From contig UEIF01000042.1 in assembly GCA_900468805.1 (NCBI GenBank), positions 110,109 to 174,108 on the forward strand: 64,000 nt of DNA. Direction: 5' to 3'. This stretch comes from Hyphomicrobiales bacterium. Lineage in GTDB: Bacteria; Pseudomonadota; Alphaproteobacteria; Rhizobiales; Rhizobiaceae. Position numbers and translations under genes: made by a program. Of this stretch, positions 45,380 through 53,160 are shown piece by piece (the stretch's first letter is position 1; each line of letters opens with the position of its first letter). The notes below the pieces were generated by a model that ran no database searches, was not told where the DNA came from, and saw only the letters and a program-made list of their open reading frames with translations.

Positions 45380-46168
45380 TCAGTCGAGCCGCATCGCGAT
45401 GCCGCGTTCTGACATATAGCGCTTCGCTTCGCCGACGGAATAGGTGCCGAAATGGAATATTGACGCAGCGAGCACTGCGTTGGCATGGCCATCCTTCACC
45501 CCCGCCACGAGATCGTCGAGATCACCGACACCGCCCGAGGCGATAACGGGAACCCGGACGGAATCGGCAATGGCGCGTGTCAGCTCCAGATCATAGCCGA
45601 TCTTGGTGCCGTCGCGGTCCATGGAGGTGACAAGCAGTTCGCCGGCGCCGCGGGCAACCATCTTCTGAGCGAATTCCACCGCATCGATGCCGGTCGCGTT
45701 GCGGCCGCCATGCGTATAGATTTCCCAGGCGCTGAGATTGTCGCCGCCGACCTGCTGGGTGCGCCGCCGCTTGGCATCGATCGAAACGACGATGCACTGG
45801 TCTCCGAATTTATCGGCGGCTTCAGCCACGAAATCCGGATTGTTGACCGCCGCCGAATTGATCGAAACCTTGTCGGCGCCGCAGAGCAGCAGCTTGCGGA
45901 TATCGGCGATGGTCCGCACACCGCCGCCGACGGTGAGCGGCATGAAGCACTGCTCGGCCGTGCGCGCGACGACATCGAAGATCGTCTCGCGATTATCCGA
46001 GGATGCGGTAATGTCGAGGAAGCAGAGCTCGTCGGCACCGGCCGCATCATAGGCCTTGGCCGCTTCGACGGGATCGCCGGCATCGACCAGATTGAGGAAA
46101 TTGACGCCCTTGACGACACGGCCGTCCTTGACGTCGAGGCAGGGGATCACGCGGGCTTTCAGGGTCAT
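45380..46168 (-). CDS. hisF: Imidazole glycerol phosphate synthase, cyclase subunit HisF
   Basis: A 262-residue TIM barrel that closes the imidazole ring using ammonia delivered by HisH. Catalytic aspartates lie in IPCLDVKDGRVVKG (D11) and in VVSIDAKR. The phosphate loops GGGVR and ASGGVGDLDDL are conserved. It shares one base with the hisA stop, so the two are coupled. Partner HisH is encoded upstream in the same unit. Confidence 0.97.
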   Translation of the reverse strand: MTLKARVIPCLDVKDGRVVKGVNFLNLVDAGDPVEAAKAYDAAGADELCFLDITASSDNRETIFDVVARTAEQCFMPLTVGGGVRTIADIRKLLLCGADKVSINSAAVNNPDFVAEAADKFGDQCIVVSIDAKRRRTQQVGGDNLSAWEIYTHGGRNATGIDAVEFAQKMVARGAGELLVTSMDRDGTKIGYDLELTRAIADSVRVPVIASGGVGDLDDLVAGVKDGHANAVLAASIFHFGTYSVGEAKRYMSERGIAMRLD

Positions 46169-46914
46169 TATGCCGTCTCCTTCGCCCGTGCTGCCTTTAT
46201 GAGATCGAGCGCCTCCTTGGGATCGATCCGGCCGTCGTAAAGGGCGCGGCCTGAGATTGCGCCTTCAAGCTTGCGAGCATCCAGCTTCAGCATGCGCTTG
46301 ATGTCGTCTATCGAGGCAAGTCCACCTGATGCGATGACCGGAATGGAGACAGCATCTGCCAGCTCCAGTGTCGAGGTCCAGTTGATGCCGGCCAGGATGC
46401 CGTCGCGATCGATATCGGTATAGATGATCGCGGCAACACCGGCGCCTTCGAATTTCTTCGCGAGTTCGATGATGCCGAGTTCGGATGCTTCCGCCCAGCC
46501 TTCGACAGCCACCTTGCCGCCCTTGGCATCGATGCCGACGGCAACCTGACCCGGGAACGTCTTGCAGGCTTCGATGACGAGCGCTGGATCGCGCACGGCA
46601 ACCGTGCCGAGGATCACGCGGCGCAGCCCGCGCGACAGCCAGTTCTCGATATGCTCGAGCGTACGGATACCGCCGCCGAGCTGTACGGGATTTTTCGTGG
46701 CCTTAAGGATCGCCTCTACCGCACCGCCATTGGCCGAATGTCCCGCGAAGGCGCCATCGAGATCGACCACATGCAGCCATTCGAAACCCTGTTCTTCGAA
46801 GGATTTAGCCTGGGCAGCCGGATCGGTGTTGTAGACCGTCGCCTGTTGCATGTCGCCGAGCTTCAAGCGAACGCATTGTCCGCCCTTCAGGTCGATCGCG
46901 GGAAAAAGGATCAT
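46168..46914 (-). CDS. hisA: ProFAR isomerase HisA
   Basis: A 248-residue TIM barrel isomerising the phosphoribosyl formimino intermediate of histidine synthesis. The catalytic aspartate is in FPAIDLKGGQCVRL, and the second in YTDIDRDGILAG. The ATG at 46914 gives the family N-terminus MILFPAIDL; the extra 15 open codons overlap the upstream gene. It lies 5 bases after the membrane-protein gene. Confidence 0.96.
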   Translation of the reverse strand: MILFPAIDLKGGQCVRLKLGDMQQATVYNTDPAAQAKSFEEQGFEWLHVVDLDGAFAGHSANGGAVEAILKATKNPVQLGGGIRTLEHIENWLSRGLRRVILGTVAVRDPALVIEACKTFPGQVAVGIDAKGGKVAVEGWAEASELGIIELAKKFEGAGVAAIIYTDIDRDGILAGINWTSTLELADAVSIPVIASGGLASIDDIKRMLKLDARKLEGAISGRALYDGRIDPKEALDLIKAARAKETA

Positions 46915-46919
46915 TCGTC

Positions 46920-47474
46920 TCAGGTCCGTAGCGTCGTGGGCACCATCAGTGCATTCCACGCATCTACGATATCCGAACGAAAAAAGACAGCGGCAATGGT
47001 AAGAGTGGCGAAAAGGGCGATCAGCAGCATCGTCACGGTGAAGCCGACTCGGACCTGGCGCCAGAAGCCGGTGCGTTTCTTCATGGACTTTTCAATATCC
47101 CGCACCTTCCGCAGCGCCTCGCTGTTGGTGGCAACGAGCTGGATCTGCGGCTCCATGGCCTCGACATAGGTCTCGGCATAGCTTGAAAGGATCTGCGAAG
47201 CACGGTCGCGCAACGTGTTGCGCAGATCGGACGAAAGGTAATTGCTCGTCACTGCCGCGATTTCCGCCTCAATTGGCGAACGGCCGGCATTGCGCTTGCG
47301 ATAGCTGACGATGAAATCACGCTTTTGGCGCTCGTAAAGCGCGTAGGCAAGCAGGCCGATGAGGTCGTCCTCGCCTTCGATATAGAATTCCAGCACGGCT
47401 TCGGCGAGATCGCTGGCGCTTATCTCGTCCGATCTCAGCCTCGAATTCTCTTTTCCCGGAAAGGTCTCCTGCAT
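46920..47474 (-). CDS. Uncharacterised single-pass membrane protein in the his cluster
   Basis: A 184-residue protein I do not recognise as a named family. Residues 20-60 are acidic with FYIEGEDDLIGLLAYALYERQ. Residues 95-140 are helical and end in a basic patch (KKRTGFWRQVR), followed by one hydrophobic segment (about 145-166) and a short tail. It looks like a C-terminally anchored inner-membrane protein. Its ATG overlaps the stop of a 60-codon gene (TGATG), and hisA follows after 5 bases, so it is translated with the his genes. Role unknown. Confidence 0.75.
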   Translation of the reverse strand: MQETFPGKENSRLRSDEISASDLAEAVLEFYIEGEDDLIGLLAYALYERQKRDFIVSYRKRNAGRSPIEAEIAAVTSNYLSSDLRNTLRDRASQILSSYAETYVEAMEPQIQLVATNSEALRKVRDIEKSMKKRTGFWRQVRVGFTVTMLLIALFATLTIAAVFFRSDIVDAWNALMVPTTLRT

Positions 47475-47656
47475 CAGCGGCCGAGCCTTTCTTTCAAGGT
47501 CTTGGCAGCATTGGAGAGAGCTTTGCGATGCAGAGCCTCGTCGACCTGGCGGATGATCGTCCCGCCGGGGAGCCTGATATCGACAAACGGCGGCTGGCCC
47601 TCTCTGGCAGGCCGCAGCCTGTAAAATATCCTTCCTGCCTTTTGCGAAGCCGGCAT
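47474..47656 (-). CDS. Small basic protein, 60 residues, in the his cluster
   Basis: A 60-residue, strongly basic protein (RIFYRLRPAREGQ, then a KERLGR tail) with no recognised domain. It looks real because its stop codon overlaps the start of the following membrane-protein gene (TGATG) in the same direction. It is 68 bases downstream of hisH; that gap contains short inverted repeats (47667-47673 with 47686-47692) but no T-run. Could be a partner of the adjacent membrane protein. Confidence 0.6.
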   Translation of the reverse strand: MPASQKAGRIFYRLRPAREGQPPFVDIRLPGGTIIRQVDEALHRKALSNAAKTLKERLGR

Positions 47657-47724
47657 CGAGCGCGCTCCTGTAACTGCCTTTTCCCTTACAGGGGAAATAA
47701 GGCGCGCGTATTAAAAGCCAGACC

Positions 47725-48375
47725 TTACGGCGCCCAACGAAGGAAATTCGCGATCAGCGCCAGCCCAAGCTTCTGGCTTTTTTCCGGGTGGAACTGCGAA
47801 CCGGCCATATTATCCCGCCCGACAAAGGCCGTCATAGGCCCGCCATAGTCGGTGGTGGCAATGACGTCACCGGCATTTTCGGCGGCGAGATGGTAGGAGT
47901 GCACGAAATAGGCGTGCAGGCCATCAGGCCCGGTCGGGATGCCGTCGAAAAGCGGATGCTCATGTTTCAGGTCAAGCGTGTTCCAGCCGATCTGCGGGAT
48001 TTTCAGCTCCGGATCGCCAGGCGTCATCTCCACAACATCGCCGGGAATCCAGCCGAAGCCTTGGGTCGTCGTCTTTTCAAGACCACGTGAGGACATGAGC
48101 TGCATGCCGACGCAAATGCCGAGGAAGGGACGAGCCTTCTTCTCGACGACTTCGAGCAGGGCTTCCGTCATGCCGGGCACGGCATCGAGTCCGCGGCGGC
48201 AATCGGCATAAGCGCCGACGCCCGGCAGCACGATGCGGTCGGCCGCGGCGACGATCTCGGCCTTGTCCGTCAGATTGATCTCTGCCTCGATGCCGGCCTC
48301 ACGAGCGGCGCGTTCGAAAGCCTTGGTGGCCGAGCGCAGGTTGCCCGAGCCGTAATCTATAATTGCGACGCGCAT
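47725..48375 (-). CDS. hisH: Imidazole glycerol phosphate synthase, glutamine amidotransferase subunit HisH
   Basis: A 216-residue class I glutamine amidotransferase producing ammonia for HisF. The nucleophile cysteine is in FLGICVGMQLM, and the catalytic H-x-E near the C-terminus is in QFHPEKSQ. The oxyanion block VLPGVGAYADC is conserved. Its ATG overlaps the stop of the DUF2628 gene (TAATG). Confidence 0.96.
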   Translation of the reverse strand: MRVAIIDYGSGNLRSATKAFERAAREAGIEAEINLTDKAEIVAAADRIVLPGVGAYADCRRGLDAVPGMTEALLEVVEKKARPFLGICVGMQLMSSRGLEKTTTQGFGWIPGDVVEMTPGDPELKIPQIGWNTLDLKHEHPLFDGIPTGPDGLHAYFVHSYHLAAENAGDVIATTDYGGPMTAFVGRDNMAGSQFHPEKSQKLGLALIANFLRWAP

Positions 48376-48845
48376 TATTTGCGTCCTCCATCAAAACCGA
48401 AGAGACCGAGCGAAGTGGAATGGCCCTGCCGCGCCTGCGGGCTGGAAGCCTGGTTCCATTCAGGCGCCTTCAAATCGGCGCCGGTCTCGATGTTGGAAAA
48501 ATAGATTTCTTCCGCAAGATCGATCGAGGAAGCGCCGATCGCGGCCTCCTCGCGCCAGCCACGGGAGGCGAGATTGCGGATGCGGAAATTCTGCCCTTCG
48601 AACCCGACGAACAGGTTGACGGCGAAGGCGAGCGCCATGCCCGCCGGCCCAAAGCCTGGCTCTTCTATAAGCACACCGCTGATCGCCTGCAGCGCGAAGG
48701 CAATAGCCGCATAAAGCCAGAGGCGATGCGCGAGCAGCCAGATCCAGGGAAAGAGGAAGGCGAGCCATGAGAAACCGTCGCGGATCGTGCGCGTATTCTC
48801 GCGCTGACCATCAGGCGGAACAAGAAAAACAAAGCTGGATGCCAT
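48375..48845 (-). CDS. DUF2628 membrane protein in the his operon
   Basis: A 156-residue protein of the DUF2628 family. It starts MASSFVFLVPPDG and has hydrophobic segments near residues 28-42 (SWLAFLFPWIWLLAH), 45-63 and 70-84, then a soluble tail. Function is unknown. It lies 20 bases after hisB, and its stop overlaps the hisH start, a position between hisB and hisH known in rhizobia. The ATG at 48845 was chosen as the family start; the open frame reaches back into hisB. Confidence 0.85.
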   Translation of the reverse strand: MASSFVFLVPPDGQRENTRTIRDGFSWLAFLFPWIWLLAHRLWLYAAIAFALQAISGVLIEEPGFGPAGMALAFAVNLFVGFEGQNFRIRNLASRGWREEAAIGASSIDLAEEIYFSNIETGADLKAPEWNQASSPQARQGHSTSLGLFGFDGGRK

Positions 48846-48865
48846 TTGAAGCTCCCTGATGGGGC

Positions 48866-49474
48866 TCAGACGAGCGTGCCCTTGGTGGAGGGAACACGGC
48901 CCGCCTGTCTCGGATCGATCTCTGTCGCCGTGCGTAGAACGCGGGCGACGGCCTTGAAACATGTCTCTGAAATATGGTGGTTGTTGGCACCATAGTGATT
49001 GAGAATATGCAGGGTGATCCCGGCATTCTGCGCGAGCGCATGGAAGAATTCGCGCACCAGTTCCGTGTCGAAAGTGCCGATTTTCGGCGCGCTGAACGAA
49101 ACGTTCCAGACGAGGAACGGACGGCCGGAGAGATCGACGGCCGCCTTCGTCATCGTCTCGTCCATGGCGAGATCGATCGAGGCGTAGCGGGTGATGCCAC
49201 GGCGGTCACCGAGCGCCTTCGAAATCGCCTGGCCGATTGCGATGCCGGTATCCTCGACCGTGTGATGATCATCGATATGCAGGTCGCCCTTGGCTTGGAT
49301 GTCCATGTCGATCAGCGAATGACGCGAAAGCTGTTCCAGCATATGGTCGAAGAAGCCAACGCCGGTCGAAATCGTCGATTTGCCAGTGCCGTCGAGATTG
49401 ACGGAAACGGAAATGGACGTCTCGTTGGTCTTGCGGGAAACGCTGCCCGTGCGGCTTGCTGCGGTCTCGGCCAT
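48866..49474 (-). CDS. hisB: Imidazoleglycerol-phosphate dehydratase HisB
   Basis: A 202-residue manganese enzyme of histidine synthesis. The two histidine-rich metal sites are DLHIDDHHTVEDTGIA and GANNHHISETCFKA; the phosphate-binding tail contains PSTKG. It is the monofunctional form, lacking the phosphatase domain found in enterics. It is the first gene of the minus-strand his unit and divergent from hslV. A short inverted repeat overlaps its ribosome-binding site. Confidence 0.96.
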   Translation of the reverse strand: MAETAASRTGSVSRKTNETSISVSVNLDGTGKSTISTGVGFFDHMLEQLSRHSLIDMDIQAKGDLHIDDHHTVEDTGIAIGQAISKALGDRRGITRYASIDLAMDETMTKAAVDLSGRPFLVWNVSFSAPKIGTFDTELVREFFHALAQNAGITLHILNHYGANNHHISETCFKAVARVLRTATEIDPRQAGRVPSTKGTLV

Positions 49475-49484
49475 ATGGCTTTCT

Positions 49485-49498
49485 CCTTGAAATCAAGG
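49485..49498 (-). promoter_or_regulatory. Inverted repeat over the hisB ribosome-binding site
   Basis: On the minus strand CCTTG-ATTT-CAAGG can fold into a 5-bp stem with a 4-base loop and ends in the AAGGAG that serves hisB. It could lower translation, but the stem is short. Confidence 0.35.
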
Positions 49499-49652
49499 TG
49501 GTTCCTTATCAGGCGCATTGCGAAATATCCAGCAGCGCAGGGCCACAAAAGGAAGGCCATTTGCAATCGCGGCGAGCCCCCTTACATAGGGTTCAACGGG
49601 GCCGATGTTCGGCCCGCCGGAACCGCCCGTGAGTTGGGGCAACAGGTGTTTG

Positions 49653-50177
49653 ATGACGACAATTATTACAGTTCGAAAAGGCGGCAAGGTCATTGTGGCT
49701 GGCGATGGCCAGGTCAGCCTCGGCCAGACCGTCATGAAGGGCAACGCCCGCAAGGTCCGCCGCATCGGCAAGGGCGAAGTGATCGCCGGTTTCGCCGGTG
49801 CGACCGCTGACGCCTTCACCCTCCTGGAAAGGCTCGAAAAGAAGCTGGAGCAGTATCCGGGCCAGCTTATGCGCGCCGCTGTCGAACTCGCCAAGGACTG
49901 GCGTACCGACCGTTACCTGCGCAATCTCGAAGCCATGATGCTTGTCGCCGACAAGTCGGTGACGCTTGCCATCACCGGCAACGGCGACGTGCTGGAACCT
50001 GAACATGGCGTCATGGCCATTGGTTCGGGGGGTAATTTCGCACTTGCCGCAGCTCTGGCGCTGGCCGACACCGATAAGTCCGCTGAAGAGATCGCCCGCC
50101 GCGCGCTCGATATCGCGGCCGACATTTGCGTCTATACGAACCACAACGTCATCGTGGAAACACTGGATGCGGAATGA
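49653..50177 (+). CDS. hslV: ATP-dependent protease subunit HslV
   Basis: A 174-residue proteasome-like peptidase that forms a double hexamer under the HslU ATPase. I placed the start at the ATG giving MTTIITVRKGGK because removal of Met then exposes the catalytic N-terminal threonine; 16 earlier open codons would bury it. AGDGQVSLGQTVMKGNARKVRR is the family core. Its stop overlaps the GNAT start. No clear heat-shock promoter is visible in the 178-base gap before it. Confidence 0.95.
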   Translation: MTTIITVRKGGKVIVAGDGQVSLGQTVMKGNARKVRRIGKGEVIAGFAGATADAFTLLERLEKKLEQYPGQLMRAAVELAKDWRTDRYLRNLEAMMLVADKSVTLAITGNGDVLEPEHGVMAIGSGGNFALAAALALADTDKSAEEIARRALDIAADICVYTNHNVIVETLDAE

Positions 50178-50677
50178 CTGACTATGCCTTCCGTGCTGTC
50201 ACTGTGGCTGACCTGCCGCTTCTGGCTGAATGGCTGGAGCGCCCGCATGTTCGCCGCTGGTGGGGCGACCACGGGGAAGCATTGGTTTCGATCGAGAAAC
50301 ATCTGCGTGATGCGGCCGTCGAACCCTACATGGTGATGCTGGACGGCAGGGATTTCGCCTATATTCAGGTGGCGGATCTCGACGTGGAAGATGACGCTGC
50401 GCTGGATGGTCAGCCTGAAGGCACCTGCGGCATCGATCAGTTCATCGGCGTCGAAACGCTCTTGGGAAAAGGTCACGGCCCGGCCTTTATGGCCCGCTTC
50501 TGCCAGGAGCTTTTCGAAAGGGGAAAAAACCGCGTGCTGGTCGACCCGCATCCGGACAACATTTTCGCAATCAGAGCCTATACCAAGGCAGGCTTTCAAA
50601 GACTTGGCGAAACAAATACGAATTACGGCCGGGCACTCCTCATGGCCCTGGACCGCCAGGAGAATGACAGACAATGA
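50174..50677 (+). CDS. GNAT-family acetyltransferase between hslV and hslU
   Basis: A 167-residue acetyltransferase of the AAC(6')/IucB-like GNAT group. Residues 10-30 (VADLPLLAEWLERPHVRRWW) are the typical start, CGIDQFIG and GKGHGPAFMARF the acetyl-CoA loop, and AIRAYTKAGFQRLG the C-terminal signature. It overlaps hslV by 4 bases and hslU by 4 bases, so it is made together with the protease. Substrate unknown; an aminoglycoside is possible by family, a protein or metabolite equally so. Confidence 0.88.
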   Translation: MTDYAFRAVTVADLPLLAEWLERPHVRRWWGDHGEALVSIEKHLRDAAVEPYMVMLDGRDFAYIQVADLDVEDDAALDGQPEGTCGIDQFIGVETLLGKGHGPAFMARFCQELFERGKNRVLVDPHPDNIFAIRAYTKAGFQRLGETNTNYGRALLMALDRQENDRQ

Positions 50678-51981
50678 CCACCTTTTCTCCCCGCGAGATC
50701 GTTTCCGAGCTCGACCGCTACATCATCGGCCAGCATGAGGCCAAGCGCGCCGTGGCGATTGCGTTGCGCAACCGCTGGCGCCGTCATCAGCTCGATCCGA
50801 GCCTGCGTGACGAGGTCATGCCGAAGAATATTCTGATGATTGGCCCGACCGGCGTCGGCAAGACGGAAATCTCCCGTCGCCTCGCCAAGCTCGCCGGCGC
50901 GCCTTTCATCAAGGTCGAGGCGACGAAGTTCACCGAAGTCGGTTATGTCGGCCGCGATGTCGAGCAGATCATCCGCGATCTCGTCGAGGTCGGCATCGGC
51001 CTGGTGCGCGAAAAGAAGCGGACGGAAGTCCAGGCCAAGGCCCATATGAGTGCCGAAGAGCGCGTTCTCGATGCGCTGGTCGGTGCGACGGCCTCGCCCG
51101 CCACACGTGAAAGCTTCCGCAAGAAGCTGCGCGGCGGCGAACTCGACGACAAGGAAATCGATATCGAAGTGGCCGATACCGGCTCCGGCATGGGCGGTTT
51201 CGATATCCCCGGCATGCCGGGCGCCAATATCGGCGTACTGAACCTGTCGGAAATGTTCGGCAAGGCGATGGGCGGCCGCACCAAGAAGGTGCGCACCACG
51301 GTCAAGGCCTCCTACACCGACCTGGTCCGCGACGAGTCCGACAAGCTGATCGACAATGAAGTCATTCAGCGCGAGGCCGTCCGTTCTGTCGAGAATGACG
51401 GCATCGTCTTCCTCGATGAAATCGACAAGATTGCTGCTCGCGACGGTGGCGCCGGCGCCGGCGTTTCCCGCGAAGGTGTCCAGCGCGACCTGCTGCCGCT
51501 CGTCGAAGGTACGACGGTTTCGACCAAGTATGGCCCGGTGAAGACGGACCACATCCTCTTCATCGCTTCCGGCGCCTTCCATGTTTCCAAGCCGTCGGAC
51601 CTGCTGCCCGAACTGCAGGGCCGCCTGCCGATTCGCGTCGAGCTTCGTCCGCTGAACAAGGAAGACTTCCGCCGCATCCTGACGGAAACCGAGGCAAGCC
51701 TCATCCGCCAGTATAAGGCACTGATGGAAACCGAAAGCCTGACGCTCGATTTCACCGATGACGCGATCGACGCTCTCGCCGATGTCGCCGTCCATCTGAA
51801 TTCCTCCGTCGAAAATATCGGCGCGCGCCGTCTGCAAACGGTCATGGAGAGGGTGCTGGACGATATCTCCTACAATGCCCCCGATCGCGCCGGGACCGAT
51901 GTGAAGATCGATGCCGCTTATGTGCGCGAGCATGTCGGCGACCTCGCACAGAACACCGATCTCTCGCGCTTCATCCTGTGA
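50674..51981 (+). CDS. hslU: ATP-dependent protease ATPase subunit HslU
   Basis: A 435-residue AAA+ unfoldase feeding HslV. Walker A GPTGVGKT is at residues 57-64, Walker B IVFLDEIDKI near 247-256, and sensor-2 region NIGARRLQTVMERVL near the C-terminus, which also ends with the HslV-activating tail. The I-domain insert spans about 110-230. It starts in the GNAT stop, and a strong terminator follows. Confidence 0.97.
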   Translation: MTTFSPREIVSELDRYIIGQHEAKRAVAIALRNRWRRHQLDPSLRDEVMPKNILMIGPTGVGKTEISRRLAKLAGAPFIKVEATKFTEVGYVGRDVEQIIRDLVEVGIGLVREKKRTEVQAKAHMSAEERVLDALVGATASPATRESFRKKLRGGELDDKEIDIEVADTGSGMGGFDIPGMPGANIGVLNLSEMFGKAMGGRTKKVRTTVKASYTDLVRDESDKLIDNEVIQREAVRSVENDGIVFLDEIDKIAARDGGAGAGVSREGVQRDLLPLVEGTTVSTKYGPVKTDHILFIASGAFHVSKPSDLLPELQGRLPIRVELRPLNKEDFRRILTETEASLIRQYKALMETESLTLDFTDDAIDALADVAVHLNSSVENIGARRLQTVMERVLDDISYNAPDRAGTDVKIDAAYVREHVGDLAQNTDLSRFIL

Positions 51982-52049
51982 TCGGAAAACACCGTTTTCT
52001 GCCTTTGCGCAGATAATGCCGAAACTTTGACGATCTGAACTCTCGACAG

Positions 52050-52091
52050 CGGGCCTTTTACTTTCTAGTGAAAGGCCCGTTTTGTTTTTTT
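52050..52091 (+). terminator. Intrinsic terminator of the hslV-GNAT-hslU unit
   Basis: CGGGCCTTT (52050-52058) pairs with AAAGGCCCG (52071-52079) across a 12-base loop that can pair further, followed by TTTTGTTTTTTT. Confidence 0.9.
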
Positions 52092-52170
52092 GTACCGGCT
52101 TTATTCGGACAAGATTCTGGTCCAGTCAGCCGCTTCACAAAGACGACAGGGAAAGACGGGAAAGCAGATC

Positions 52171-53118
52171 GTGCGACGCCTTTTGACAAGCCTTGTGATT
52201 GCCATGACCATCGCGGGCTCGGTTCCTGCGCTTGCAGCGCAGGTCGTTCCGCCCGGCAACCGTCATGCCGAGCAGCCGGATATTCCAGGCGCATCGGTCC
52301 GCCGCACCAAGGGCACCAAGACGACGTTCGATCTCAAATATGAGAAGGTCTACGACCTCCTGTCGACCGACCGTGAGCTTATGGGCAAGATCAAGAAGGT
52401 CTCGAACGCTTACGGCATCAACCCGATCCATGTGATCGGCGCTATCGTTGGCGAACATACCTATAATGTCGATGCCTATGACCGCCTTCAGGCCTATTAT
52501 GTGAAGGCCGCCTCCTATGCCGGCGAGAGCTTCCGTTTCGCCTATGATGGTGAGAGCGTCGATGAATTCGTCGACCGGCCACAATTTGCCGCCTGCAATG
52601 GCAAGAGCGATTCATACACGCTCTGGAGTTGCCGCGAGGACGTTTGGGAAAGCGATTTCCGTGGCAAGACCGTAGGGGGCAAGAGTTTCCCGAACAACCG
52701 TTTCAGTGCGGTCTTCTTTCAGCCTTTCTATGCCGGCCAGACGTTCGGTCTCGGTCAGGTCAACCCGCTGACGGCGCTGATGCTGTCCGATCTGGTATCC
52801 CGCGTTTCCGGCTATCCGAAGCTGAACGAGAAGAATGCCGGCTCGGTCTACAAGGCAATCATGGACCCCGATATCTCGCTCGCCTTCGTTGCCGCCTCGA
52901 TCCGCAGATCGATCGACGATTACAAGGAGATTGCCGGCGTGGATATCTCTGGCAATCCGGGGGTTACGGCGACGCTTTATAATGTCGGCAATTCCCGCCA
53001 GCGTGCCGCAGCCCTTGCCGCAAAGAATCGCTCCTCCGGCACGACGGTGTGGCCGGAAGAGAATTATTACGGCTGGCTGATCAACGACAAACTGGACGAG
53101 CTGAAGGGCCTGCTCTAA
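52171..53118 (+). CDS. DUF1402 exported protein, possibly lysozyme-like
   Basis: A 315-residue protein of the DUF1402 family, known mainly from Rhizobiales. The GTG at 52171 gives a clean Sec signal peptide (RRLLTSLVIAMTIAGSVPALAA); the longer frame would start within the hslU terminator. Three blocks resemble soluble lytic transglycosylases: AIVGEHTYN with E95, FGLGQVNPLTA at 192-202, and ATLYNVG at 267-273. Hence it may act on peptidoglycan in the periplasm; that is my inference, not an established function. The two cysteines C142 and C154 could form a disulphide. Confidence 0.8.
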   Translation: MRRLLTSLVIAMTIAGSVPALAAQVVPPGNRHAEQPDIPGASVRRTKGTKTTFDLKYEKVYDLLSTDRELMGKIKKVSNAYGINPIHVIGAIVGEHTYNVDAYDRLQAYYVKAASYAGESFRFAYDGESVDEFVDRPQFAACNGKSDSYTLWSCREDVWESDFRGKTVGGKSFPNNRFSAVFFQPFYAGQTFGLGQVNPLTALMLSDLVSRVSGYPKLNEKNAGSVYKAIMDPDISLAFVAASIRRSIDDYKEIAGVDISGNPGVTATLYNVGNSRQRAAALAAKNRSSGTTVWPEENYYGWLINDKLDELKGLL

Positions 53119-53160
53119 CCTTCAGGCCTGCCGGGAAGACGATATCTCCCGTGAAAGGCT

